NCBI GenBank assembly: GCA_000711775.1
Contig: ARYC01001530.1
Span: 38,685 to 102,684 of the forward strand
DNA: 64,000 nt
Reading direction: 5' to 3'
Origin: Oxytricha trifallax
Lineage: Eukaryota > Ciliophora > Spirotrichea > Sporadotrichida > Oxytrichidae
The position numbers and the translations under genes were made by a program. Below are positions 44,775-55,694 of the stretch, in pieces (position 1 is the stretch's first letter; every line of letters begins with the position of its first letter). Under the pieces are notes generated by a model that worked only from the letters and a program-made list of their open reading frames with translations, was not told the DNA's origin and made no database searches.

Positions 44775-45841
44775 TCATTAAATTAACTATAAAACTTATT
44801 TATATACATTCACTCTCCCTTCTTTCGCAAACTTTTAAGCTAATTAATTATCTACTCTCTTCGATGAGCTTTAATAAAGTATGCTGAATCGATAGGTAGG
44901 TCATGCATCAAGTGGTATAGCAGCAGTTTCTTGTAATGACCTTTTAATATTCCCCAGTAGAATTCAATTCCATTAAACTATGGACTGTAAGGTACGTTGA
45001 ATACTGGCATTATTCTTAGTTGTTCATAACTCTTCCTTGTTTCTTTAGTCTTATGAACAGAAAGATTATCAACGAATAGTATAATATCTTATTCAGGATA
45101 CTTCTCTCTCAGCTGTTCTAAGAACTTTATATACTACTCTGTCTTAATAGAGCGAGGATGAATAAGATAAGTTTCTAAACCAGTATCCTCGCTAATTCCT
45201 ACAAGAATTGCCATTGTTTTTACCTTGACCTTTTAGTCATATACTTCTATATTACTATGCCTCTTATACCAAGACTTCTAGATGAAAGTGTTGAATGTAA
45301 ACACAGCATCTTCAGCATGTAGAAACTTAATATTATTCTATTAGACTCTCTGCATTTAATTATAAATATAATTAAAGTTGTTGTTGTAGTAAAATGGCAG
45401 AGTAAAATCAATCACTCTCTTGATACCATTTACACCTTTGTAAGAGATACCGCTTCGTTTATAAATGTTTGCAACAGACTATGCAGAGATCTTCAACTCA
45501 GGGAACTGTCGGTGAAACATAGAAGCTCTTTGGTCGAGAGAGAAGTGAGCTCAATACTTCAAAGTTTTTTCATTAATAAGATAGTCAATATGCTTCTAAA
45601 GAAATTTTGACTACCTCTTATGCTTAGAATTTAGCTAATATTACTTTAATTATAGTGCTATAAGACAGTGGGAGCGAACAGTTGACGGACTTCGGTTTAA
45701 GAGTAGCGCAATAGACTTATAGTTTAGTACTGGTTTGATTTATTCACTATACATATCACATCCATAGCGCAGTTTAAACACTAAACCTATATACTCTTGA
45801 TCATACATAGGCCCCAAAAGCTTGGTATTTTAGTCTCGCAT
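44775..45841 (-). pseudogene. TBE 42 kD transposase, TBE D
   Basis: Starts MRDQNTKLLGPMYDQEYIGL at 45841. KSIALLLNRSPSTVRSHC is intact. There is an in-frame TGA near 45558 (where C reads Leu after KTLKY), an extra triplet near 45385, and HAEDAVF at the first catalytic site (Asp replaced by Glu). VDNLSVHKT and NGIEFYWG are kept. The stop TGA is at 44775-44777, 9 bp from the 22 kD gene end. Confidence 0.88.
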
Positions 45842-46364
45842 TTATTTAATAACCCCAACCCCGAGCAAATTCCCTACAAATCAAAGCACTTATAAACCTC
45901 TTAATGGGTTTTGGGGTTTTGAATCTTGCATAAATTATATTAAAATCATATATAAGCTTTAATTCAATAATCATATATTAATATTAAAAATACCCCAGAA
46001 CCCATTCATTACTTTGATATTGATAAATGTAGAATATATACTTTATTAGGGGATATATAATTTTTATAGTAAAAATGTTAGTAATTTAATTGAGTTATCC
46101 AAGCAAATTTATAAACTTTTCACACAAACACAATCTTAAATTTATCTTGTAGTTCTCTGAATTTTATCTTTCTTAATTGGTATTTGATTATTTATATCTT
46201 AGTTTAAATATCATAACTAGGCTTGATGATGGTTGAGGATGAGGGCTCTCTCTGGCCTCCATTAATCTTTGATTTATCTAAATATTATTTGAAAATTTAC
46301 TTATTATCTCTTTCATCAAGCAGCTAAAGTAATTACAATTTATAATAGGAAATCGATAAATTAA

Positions 46365-47705
46365 AATGAAATAAATAATTAGAAAATGGAAACCTATAGA
46401 GATCAACGCGGATAAAGAGGTAACACTCACAAAAAATGCAAGTTACAAAAACATATCTAAATCTTATATTTTATAGACGTCCAACCCAGTAAGAGCCAAT
46501 ATAGCAGAAGAGAAGAAACTCATAGCAGAACTGATCAGAAGATAGATTCAACGAAATCAAGAAGGAAATGTCCGATTCTCTTAAGAAGAGTGCTTTAACT
46601 AAGTGATGTTCTTATAATTCATCTTTTGATTATTATAATAAGTATTCTGTTAAGCCAATTAAATTTCCATTTAAATAATTTTTTTTAACTTCTTTTTCAT
46701 AAATATTTACTTGCCATGTTGCTATCTTATTATTGCTGCTAGTATCTATATATTCCAAACAATTTCTACGACTCTCCAATCTCATCTTTCTAGAAAATCT
46801 TCAGGAGTGTTTATGCATATCTTAATACAGAGGCCAGCAATCATTTTTTAAAGCTATGTTGAAACCTATATTTTTACTTTCTGAGGTTGAAAATTAATCA
46901 TTATTTTTCTGGCTTCAAGTTTCTATGAACTTAGCCATACTTGTGTAACACTTTAATTCCCTCAACTATCTAATGCACAATTTAACAAAGTCTGCACAAA
47001 TATATCATATAAAAATTATCTTTATAAAATTATTTATCAAAAGAAGAGTAAAATCTCCATGATATCTCCCTAAATAAATATAATCAAGCTAAAAATTATG
47101 CTTACACTCATTGAACTATGTTTGTTATTGATAAAGTATAATATTTTTTTTTCAAATTCAACTTGAAATTTGTCATTAGTAAGAGAATAATTAAGAGGTT
47201 AATTTTAATAATCTCATATAGTGTATTTTACAGAGATGAGATAGGGAGGATCGAAAAATAACAGTTACAAAACCTTAGCTTTTATTGTAACTTTAATGTG
47301 GCAAGCCCGGTATATTTAAATAGCTCGACATTTATGAAAAAAGTGTTTCATTCAATCTAGAACAGCAATAAATTAAACTTGAGTCTCATCGTTCTAAACT
47401 CAGTAAAAATACTCGGATATCCTATAGTTTCGTTGCTTATAAAGAAAATGCGAAACCAATAACAAATTCAGAACTTTATTGATATCTATTTAATTATTAA
47501 ATTATTAATCTAATTAGTTCAAATAGGATTATATTATCACTTCCCTTTCAGAATTGAATGTATAACTTTTATGTCTCACTGCATCAATCCAATTTATAGA
47601 TTAGAAAGCAAATCTAGATACAAACTGCTATAAATTACCAAAATTTTAGATACTCACTTTCTCTTTAAAAAATTAACAATATTTAAAGCACAAAACTCAA
47701 TATGA
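46365..47705 (+). CDS. Unknown gene in two MDSs, interleaved with TBE debris
   Basis: MDS 1 (about 46365-46598) reads WKPIEINADKE, a 57-nt GT..AG intron (46420-46476), then TSNPVRANIAEEKKLIAELI and RRQIQRNQEGNVRFSQEECF. The pointer CTTTAA (46593-46598 / 47291-47296) joins it in frame to VASPVYLNSSTFMKKVFHSI and on to a TGA at 47703-47705. In MDS 2 another frame is also open up to about 47480 (YEKSVSFNLEQQIKLESHRS), so the downstream frame is uncertain. No family recognised. MDS 1 is convincing; the joined product is tentative. Confidence 0.5.
46420..46476 (+). other. Possible 57-nt intron in MDS 1
   Basis: GTAACACTCAC...TTTTATAG, a multiple of three and itself open, so splicing is not needed to keep the frame. 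Confidence 0.4.
46593..47296 (+). other. Candidate IES carrying a TBE kinase fragment, pointer CTTTAA
   Basis: CTTTAA is present at both MDS edges. The 692 bases between are mostly a minus-strand TBE kinase relic. Confidence 0.5.
46690..47250 (-). pseudogene. TBE 57 kD kinase relic
   Basis: Minus-strand DNA aligns by eye with the kinase region of TBE C and of the 52.4-53.0 kb relic: the catalytic-loop part (KVLHKYGLSS-RNLKPE-like) near 46910-46960 and the SLTNDKFQVEFE part near 47165-47200. Many frameshifts. Confidence 0.65.
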
Positions 47706-47805
47706 ACCCTTTTAAAATCCTTTTAAAGTATGCATTAATTGTCTATTTTTATCAATAAAATAGCTATTAAATTACAGAAGAGCTTTGGGGTTATCAATAA
47801 CAATG

Positions 47806-48125
47806 AAATATCTTTTTAATTTGGATTTATATTATGGATATTCCAAAATCTCCAATCTTTATCGAATACTCTTCAAATACTATTGTAATAAATAACTTAA
47901 ATGCTAAGAAGCATAATTAATCTAAACAAATAGTTAGTTATGAAGTTATTTTTACTAAATCATTGAAGATTTTAAATAATTAATATAAAAAAATTCGGAA
48001 AATAAGAGAATTAATATAATTATATTATCGAACTTAGATTTCTTTAAATTAATTAAATTATATACAAATTAGTTACTTTGAGGAAGTCTTCTGTTCCAAA
48101 CACTATATTTGATATTTTTATAACG
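47806..48125. other. AT-rich spacer
   Basis: No supportable feature. Confidence 0.5.
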
Positions 48126-48565
48126 GGTACCCCTCCAAAACTGGAACTTTTTACACAAATCTGTAACAAATTTTGAATATTGAAAAAAACGTGAAAATAC
48201 ATTTAACAGAATTCAATGACACTGCCCCAGATAATTCTCCTATCCTAGATAACAATAAAAATATAAAATTTCTAAAATAATTAAGGGCAAGTGAAGTTCT
48301 TTGTCTTTAAAAATGGACAAGAAAATGAATTTTTAGTAATATTTAAAGACAAAGAACTTCACTTACCCTTAATTATTTTTGGAACTTTATTTTTTTATTG
48401 TTATCTAGGATAGGCGAATTATATGAGCCAGTAGTCATTGATTTCTGTTAAATGTTTTTCTCACGGCTTTTTTTTAAATTTTCCAAATTAGTTCCAGATT
48501 TGTGTAAAAAGTTCCAGTTTTGGAGGGGGTTTAAAAGAGTTACAATTTTGGAGGGGCACCCTTAT
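48126..48565. repeat. Fold-back element
   Basis: Inverted arms of about 190-200 bp. Left landmarks GGTACCCCTCCAAAACTGGA, CTCCTATCCTAGATAACAAT and GAAGTTCTTTGTCTTTAAA recur as complements on the right; the centre is near 48325. The right arm has an extra copy of the outer TTTTGGAGGGG motif. No coding capacity; the standard-code frame at 48452-48709 overlaps its edge and is fortuitous. Confidence 0.82.
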
Positions 48566-49139
48566 AAAGAATATATTTTCAATTTCAACTCTATTAAAAA
48601 TATTATACATTACACTAACCAATCATTTTCAAACAACCACTTAATTTGTGAACAAACTGTAAATCTTTATATATATATAAGGATAAATAATAAATTAAAA
48701 AATATATAAAGAAAGTACATGTTTCATCGAAGTTGAATAATGCTTCTTCGATTTAAATAACAATTTTATAATTTACTAAAAAATCATTTTAATTATGAAG
48801 AAACTTGTGAAAGAACTGAAAATAATATTGAACGTCCCTATGAAAAGTTTAATAACAAATGAATAAATAATAAGATATATAATTTTGTTATTTTCTCTCT
48901 ATCTTTTTCTCAGTTTATAATAATATAAAGTTAATACAAACTTAATAAGTAGAATTAAAATGAAAGTTTTTATTAATTAAGCAACTTAAAAACTTTATCT
49001 AAAATAAAAATTGGTTATTATTAATATATTAATAAAGTGGAATTGATAAGTGGGATTTTGAATTAAATAGATTTAATGTTATTAGCAATAACTATTTTTT
49101 AAAAAAAAATATTATTGTTTAAATATTTTATTGATTTTT
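48566..49139. other. AT-rich DNA
   Basis: No supportable feature. Confidence 0.5.
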
Positions 49140-52040
49140 TGCAGGATAAACTGGCTTAAAGTATGATTGTTTATTGGAATTATTAATAGTTGCAAAGTGG
49201 ATCCGTCAACCTAAATACTAAAATAAGTATGATTAAATGTAGAAAATAATCTTTAAATAAATAGTATATTATAATGAATATTTTTAATTAAATTTGTGGC
49301 AGCTTATTAATGAAAGCAATCATTCAAGCTAAAGTGGTTTGTTTCGAGTATCATACTTGATACTTTGAAATAATAAGATGCTGAGCATAAAATCTGAGAT
49401 ATGTCCTAAATAGGCTAAAAAGTTATAGAATTTCACATTTTACAGGGAATACTTAAAGATATGACTAATTTTAAATTAGAAATATGTCATTTATTAGGTG
49501 ATTGTGATAAGATAAAATAAGTGGTAAGTATTAAATAACTAATAAATTATTTAATACTTACCTTTCAAACTCTGTTCTTAATTTGATGCCATTTCATGGA
49601 CCTTCTAATAAACATAAGTTTTTTTATATTTATTTTTTACTATGTATGATTGAACATATCTTATAACTCTATCTTAAATTATTAATATTTCAAAAATAAC
49701 CTCTACATAATCCTCAATAAAAAAATTGGATTAAATTGCAGCTATATTTTTATCAAAAATCATTCAATCTACTGGATATATTAGGGTTTTATCGTACAAT
49801 TAGCATATTATACAACTTTAATGGGACTAATTAAAAGAAAGTACCATTATTCTTAATTTTATCTTAAATAAGAAGTATACAAAATGATAATTAATTTTGA
49901 ATAATTTACTAAGATAAATTTTCAAAAATTTTATGAAAATAAAATATCATCAATAAAATGGGTAAAAAATAAATAATTTTAAATTTATAGCAATAGCAAA
50001 TTCTAAGGCTTCATATCTCCATAATATACATTAATCGAGTGCAAAAATTTCATTATTTCAAGAGTAGAAATGAAGAAATTATTAAAACAATAATTTGAAT
50101 TTTTATATCTTTAAATATCTATAAAAAAAAGAAACAAACAAGCTTTAAAGGATGATATCGTTCATTATTGAAGAATTTAAAATTATTCTTAAATGGATAA
50201 GAACTTTTCCTCATTGATTAGTATAAAAGTTTTAATATCTTTTAAATTACTAAGACAAAATAAATTATTATTTATTGATAAATATGATCTTGATCATGAT
50301 AAAGATTTTTAATCAATTTAAAATAAAATAATATAGATAAAGCTTGAATTATATATAAAAAAATTACTTAAAAATAAAATTAAACTAAGTAAACATCCAT
50401 TGAAAGAATATCAATTAATATATAAAATCGTTTTTTACTTATTCAATATTTTTAATACATAATGTCTTATCTTGCCAAATATTTAAAACATCATTCAGAG
50501 TACATTTTTAAACTATGTATAAAATAATGAAAAGAAATAATAAGAAAGATATTTAAAATCAAATTAATGAATTAATTTAACATTTCGCATTTTAAATAAT
50601 TACCACATATTACTTTATCATTTTAGTTTGCTCGTTTATTGAAATTATTTCAGCAAGTATTTCAGGAAAAAATTCTTGGTAAATGTGGGATTCAAAATTA
50701 TAAAATATAAATATAAAAAGAAAATAGGGGAGATGAGTTAATATGATGGTAATTAAGAATAGTTTTAGTATAAAATTTTTAATATTTATATTCTAGGAAT
50801 ACATTTCATTTGTATATTTTAATTAATTAAATTAATATTAAGTCAAATTATTGGTACTTTAGGTTGTTGATTTTAAATTATCTAGGGATCATTCGATATT
50901 GAATTAAAAATTTGCTCGACCTTATAATTGGCTGTAGTATTTTATTTATATCATCCCTGAATCGAGGTAATTTAATTTTTATTCAATATATCTAAATTAA
51001 TTAAATTATACATTCAACATCAAAAAAAATATCTCGGTTAGTGATGCGATAAAAAGTACCGCTAATTATATGGTCAAGCTATTTTTAAATTTTCCTTCAA
51101 ATTAACAGAGAATCTCTTAAAAATATTATACAACTTAAACTTCCAATAATTTGATATATCACCAATGTATTGAAATAAAATTTGTCAATTTCGAATTTAT
51201 TCCTACAATAAAAATGATCTAACTATTGTATATGTATAAAATGTCATGAATAAACTAAATTCAGGCATGTAGGTTTAAATTTTAGTAAGAAGTGTATTTT
51301 AGGGAATTTTGAGGGGTGGGTGATCTATATTTGAACAAATATATATATATATATATAATATTTAAATATCATAATTATTAATGTTGTTTTAAATGTTTTA
51401 TTATTCATAATCATTGTTAGGATTATTTTTATGATACACTAATTAATTCAGCAGTATAATTAATTATGATTCCTCTAAAATATGAAGAAAGGCTTCATGA
51501 ATATCATCTTAAGTAGAAGATAAACCGTCAAATATTTAAGGATATTTTATAAAAGTATAAATTTATAACATGCTATTTGTATCTAAGTATAAAAGCTTAA
51601 ACAAATCTAAGAACTTGACATAAATTCTTTTCATTAAAAACTATTAAATAAGTAATTATATTAACCTCCGAATATTGTGCATTTTACAACTAAATCTTTA
51701 TCTTTATCGGTTTTTCCTCTGTATACTATTATAATTTAAAAAAATAACTTATTGAAAAATTTATATTGAATACTATAGTATCAATTAATTTAAGCTTTTA
51801 TTATTTAAAGTATTTTTTAATATATAAAATCTACTTATTACAACAATTACTTTTTAAAAAATGGATTATTGTTTTACTTTATAAGAATTTACTTACAATC
51901 TAATAATATTGCTTCTCCTCCTTTAGCTAGTAATTGAAGGTTTACAATATTAGAGTATTCTGGAACATTGTTTGATATAAATTCGACCAAGTCATCTTCA
52001 TTTAACAAAATAAAGTTTATTAATTAGGTAAATAAAATTA
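49140..52040 (-). CDS. Ser/Thr protein kinase gene split into many MDSs
   Basis: In minus-strand order: 52035-51907 reads NEDDLVEFISNNVPEYSNIV, then NLQLLAKGGEAI. Joined at pointer AATA, 51730-51660 gives VYRGKTDKDKDLVVKCTIFG (Gly loop and VVKC, the likely ATP-binding Lys). 51535-51460 reads DGLSSTQDDIHEAFLHILEE. Islands at 50975-50870 and 50700-50600 (YQEFFPEILAEIISI) follow. 50080-49990 reads STLEIMKFLHSINVYYGDMK plus PQNLLLL, the catalytic loop with GD in place of RD. 49420-49310 reads SDFMLSILLFQSIKYDTR. A last possible island is at 49215-49140. Not all islands can be joined by eye, and their order may be scrambled. The kinase call rests on the Gly loop and catalytic loop. Confidence 0.65.
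49523..49562. repeat. Perfect hairpin, 16-bp stem
   Basis: GGTAAGTATTAAATAA pairs with TTATTTAATACTTACC around an 8-base loop. Confidence 0.85.
51337..51358. repeat. AT dinucleotide microsatellite
   Basis: About ten AT units. Confidence 0.85.
51727..51910 (-). other. IES in the kinase gene, pointer TATT (AATA in the gene)
   Basis: TATT at 51727-51730 and 51907-51910. Excision joins AKGGEAI to VYRGKTDKDKD, a standard kinase glycine-loop context, in frame. Confidence 0.75.
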
Positions 52041-52399
52041 TATAACTAAATATACTCTAAATTCATTTATTTATAAATTATTTATTTGCTTTTAATTAAA
52101 AATATTATAAAGGTATATTCCTGCAATCCCCTAAATCCAACAAACTATTATTTACTTAATGTTTATATATTATTTTAGAACTTCATGCTTAGCATTTATT
52201 AATATAGGTTTATCTAATAAAAACCCAAAAATTATTTAAATAGATTATTTTTTTACTAAAGTTGAGTAAAAAGACATACTTTATTAGGGTTTTAATTGAT
52301 TTTATAGAGGTATTTATAGTAAAATATTAGTAACTTGACACACTATACAAATTTTATATATTTCACACTAGCATAAATTTTGAATCATGGCAATTTAGG

Positions 52400-53050
52400 T
52401 GAATTTTATCTTTCATAGAGGATGTTTGAAAGTCCCTATTATTACATCATTTTATATGCTTGCCTTGATGAAAGTTAAATAAGGGAACTCTCAAGTCCTC
52501 CATTAATTTAATTATTATAAAAGCTATCGTACTTTGGCATGTCACTCTCTATAATATTTACTGCTAGAACCCATATATCCTATGCATTGCCTCTATGTCT
52601 CCAATCTTCTTTTTTTTAAGAAAATATATTTGAGCGCTTATACAATTCCTAATGAAGAGGCCTGCATTTTAAAAGCTCTGTTGAAATCGATAATTTATAA
52701 TTTAAAAAGTTGAAAGACAATCATAATATTATCTAGATTCAAGTTTCTATGAATAAAGCCATGCTTTTAAAGCTCTTCCATCCTTCAACTATGTACCTAC
52801 GCTATCTATTCAATTTATCTTTAGTATCATTGCCTTATAATTATCTCTATGACATTTTGAGTAAGGTAAGCCTAAAACCTCTATGAAATTTCCATAATAA
52901 AATAACATAAGCTAAATTATATACATTCACTCTTTGATCTTTCTCTTGATAAATTGAAATACTCATTTGCAATACCATATTTACTTGTAATCAGAAAGGA
53001 AATAATTAAAAGGATAAATCTTGTAGAAATATTAGTTAGCTGCTATGACT
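52400..53050 (-). pseudogene. TBE 57 kD kinase relic
   Basis: Minus-strand DNA matches the kinase from the WD-WA region (near 52590) through the catalytic loop (KHGFIHRNLNLDNIMIVF-like, near 52710-52760) to the N-lobe. Frame is lost at many points. Confidence 0.72.
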
Positions 53051-53639
53051 TTCTTCTCTATTTTATCCTTAAAAGTTTGATAGCATCAAGGCAAGAATCT
53101 ATGTCAATAATTTTTAAAATAGGTTTTTTCACAGCTTTTATAATCATAATCTTTATATATATCTGGCACTGGATTATTCTTGACTGCTTTCTACATATAA
53201 TTTACATTTTTACCTCGACGCGACTAGATTTCAGGATCTTCTTTTTTTTTATAAAATCATTTCTTTGAAGTTCATGAATAAGCACAAAACCTTTATTGGC
53301 CTTTTATTTAAATTCACTTTATTTTTATTTTAATGCTGTACGGTATATTAGTACTGTGGCTTATTCCAACCAAATATTATAATCAGATAGTTTAACACTA
53401 AGTGCAATTTAAGGTTTGCAATGTGAGAGTAGGGATTATCTTATAATTCACAGATATACGTCCTATCTTTCCTTTAATGCTTTAAATATAATTTATATTT
53501 ATCGTTGTGTATATCTCTTTGATGCCTTTTGTTAGTTGATTTATATAGGAATTTTAATATAATCTTAACATTATTATTGAACTTTTTATGGTATTTTTAA
53601 ATAATTAGTTGCTGGTTATTTGCATTCTCTTTTAATTTT

Positions 53640-54300
53640 GCAGACTCTTTGAATTTCCTAAGTTCAGACTCAAATCTCAAAATTAGACTTTTCAAAATCG
53701 TCATAGTTAAGTCCCACTAAGTTCAAGCGTCTTTCGTATATATCTTTTTTGTGGTTGCTGGAATATTAATTTTAATAATTTTGCTCCAAGTAATGCAACT
53801 CTTCATAAAGAATACTGCCTCATTTGCGAGTATGAACTTTATATTATGGTCTAAATTCTTCTGCATTTAATCTAACTTATCATTTAAATCTTTCTTTAAA
53901 AATGGAAAATTAAAGTCAATCATTCGCTAATTGCGATTAACTGTCTTGTAATTCCATTCTTTTTATATTTATTTCAGATAGATTCAAATGAGATTGAAGT
54001 TCATGAAAATGGCGATAAAACGTCACAGCTCCCTTGTCGAGAAAGAAATGAGCCCTATATTTTAGAGTCATGTAATTGATGAAATAATCATATGATACTG
54101 TTAAAATTTCAAATGTCTTTTAGGATTAGAATTAATGTACTATTATGAATGTAGATAGTGAGAATTAACAGTAGTAGGAAATTTATGAAGAAGCATTGGG
54201 ATAGAAGTATAGTTTAGACCAGGTTTGGATTTATTGCAATAAGCATCACTTCCATATCGTAACCTAAACAGTAAATCTTTATTTACTGCCATAGATTGAC
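53640..54300 (-). pseudogene. TBE 42 kD transposase relic, N-terminal half
   Basis: Minus-strand DNA reads pieces like LAFKLRYGS, then NFISHKGAVTFYRHFHELQS and LIHA.EAVFFMKSCI. The TBE order and the position next to the terminal repeat fit. The C-terminal half with the last catalytic residue is missing or unrecognisable. Confidence 0.72.
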
Positions 54301-54432
54301 ACCAAGCCTACCATACTCCCTTAAATTAATAATACTTAAATAATAAAATTCTAATAAAGTATGCTTTTATAGTCTACTTTTATCAATCAAAAAATTTAAC
54401 AAAACTCTTTAAGTGGTTTTGGGGTTTTGAAT

Positions 54433-55099
54433 ACTATCAAATTATGTAAATTAGCAATTCTAAGTTTTTATTTACAGAATCAGGAATAATTTGAAAAAAA
54501 AAGATAATTAAATATATTAGTGCCATTAAAAGTAAACTTATTTTTAAACACTATGGGCATTAATTTAAAGTCTTTATGAATATTCCTTCTTTATTTAAAT
54601 GATATTTATATGTGTAGATTATGAACCAATCCTGTTTTCTAATTTATGTTTTAATACGTTCAGGATTATTGAATTTTATTAACAATAATATAATATCTTG
54701 AAAATTGAATACAAGTGCATAGAATTAATAAGTAAATTTTCTATGAAAATTTGGAAAATATGCACTCAACATCACATATTTATATCTTTTGCATAAATAA
54801 TTTTGTTGTATTTCAGTAATCACAGTGATTAACCATATTTTTATATATTACCGTAAATTATTTGTAAAATAATTCTTTTTTAAATAAAGTTTATATTATA
54901 AAATTATTAAAAATTTCATGCTTATAATATCCTGTTAAATCATTACTAATTGTTTTCGAGGAGAGGTTTATGTAAAATTATCAATTATTCATTAAGAATC
55001 AATCTAGTTGATTTTATATGAAATTTTCCTTTTTTGCTAAATTTTCTCTAGAATCCATAGAATTATGAAAAAAAAATCTTTTTAGAATTAGGCCATAGT
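54433..55099. other. AT-rich DNA
   Basis: No supportable feature; a weak terminal-repeat-like GGGAGTTTGGGGTTTC lies at 55108-55123. Confidence 0.45.
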
Positions 55100-55124
55100 C
55101 TATTTGGGAGTTTGGGGTTTCAAA

Positions 55125-55319
55125 TAATCAATCTTATACCAGTATTTTAGAGGAAAAATCAAATCAAAAGCTTTAAAAACAATATTCAAAATCTTAACAA
55201 AGCTAGCCCAGATCTATATATAATATCAACCACGACGAGGAATGTTAAACTAGATTGAGAAAGCAGGTGCTATATCTGCTGCATAGAAAAGTTTATCAAG
55301 AAGGAACTAGAGTGAATGA
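55125..55319 (+). CDS. 3'-terminal MDS of an unknown gene
   Basis: The plus strand reads LYQYFRGKIKSKALKTIFKI, then LTKLAQIYIQYQPRRGMLNQ, then IEKAGAISAAQKSLSRRNQS E and TGA at 55317-55319. Basic, helical composition. Family not recognised. The rest of the gene is not found nearby on the plus strand. It converges on the gene ending at 55695. Confidence 0.55.
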
Positions 55320-55694
55320 TCAATATATAAAAGTTTCAAATTTATATAAAAACTAAGTTGAACAAACTGAGGAAATCGTAAAATATGAATTTAATTTAAT
55401 GGAAATTATTTCTAAAAATTAAAAATGAGTTATTCATACTGTACAGTGGGAAACAGCTCATATTATATAGCTAAATAGATAATTTATGCTTAAGCTATAT
55501 GGTTTGCTCTAAATATAAAAGGGACATAATTAAAACCATTTAACCAATCCAAGTAAAAAGATCATTTACTTTATATAAGTCATAATCAATTTATTTAATT
55601 TTAAATAATAAATAAGACATTCATAATTTGTCTATATAATTATGTATTGATATTTATGCATAAAAAGATACATTTAAATCGCAATTAATTTAAT

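Larger units (their letters stand above)
43189..45921 (-). mobile_element. TBE D, internally deleted
   Basis: Ends CAAAACTCCAAAACCCCTT and GGGTTTTGGGGTTTTG, flanked by AAT on both sides (43186-43188, 45922-45924). It is 2.73 kb instead of 4.1 kb: about 1.3 kb of the 57 kD gene is missing at a clean breakpoint near 43500. The 22 kD gene is the best copy in the window. Confidence 0.95.
46000..47805 (-). mobile_element. Decayed TBE (H-like family) interleaved with coding islands
   Basis: 46000-46330: terminal-repeat remnant (CCCCAGAACCCATT, ACTTTATTAGGGG) plus the kinase C-terminal DNA. 46690-47250: kinase remnant (-). 47706-47805: the other terminal repeat (TATGCATTAATTG, TTTTTATCAATAAAAT, GCTTTGGGGTT). 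Coding islands of a plus-strand gene lie at about 46365-46600 and from 47291. Confidence 0.6.
52222..54429 (-). mobile_element. Decayed TBE (H-like family)
   Basis: The left end near 52222 (AAAACCCAAAAATT...GACATACTTTATTAGGG) and the right end (GTATGCTTTTATAGTCTAC, then GTGGTTTTGGGGTTTTG, followed by AAT) match the TBE H terminal repeat. The kinase (-) and transposase (-) are remnants; I see no 22 kD gene. 2.2 kb remains. Confidence 0.78.

Noticed and set aside
52954..53268. 104-codon plus-strand Phe/Ile-rich frame resembling a membrane protein
   Set aside because: It overlaps the antisense of a decayed TBE kinase; the hydrophobic look comes from AT-rich DNA.
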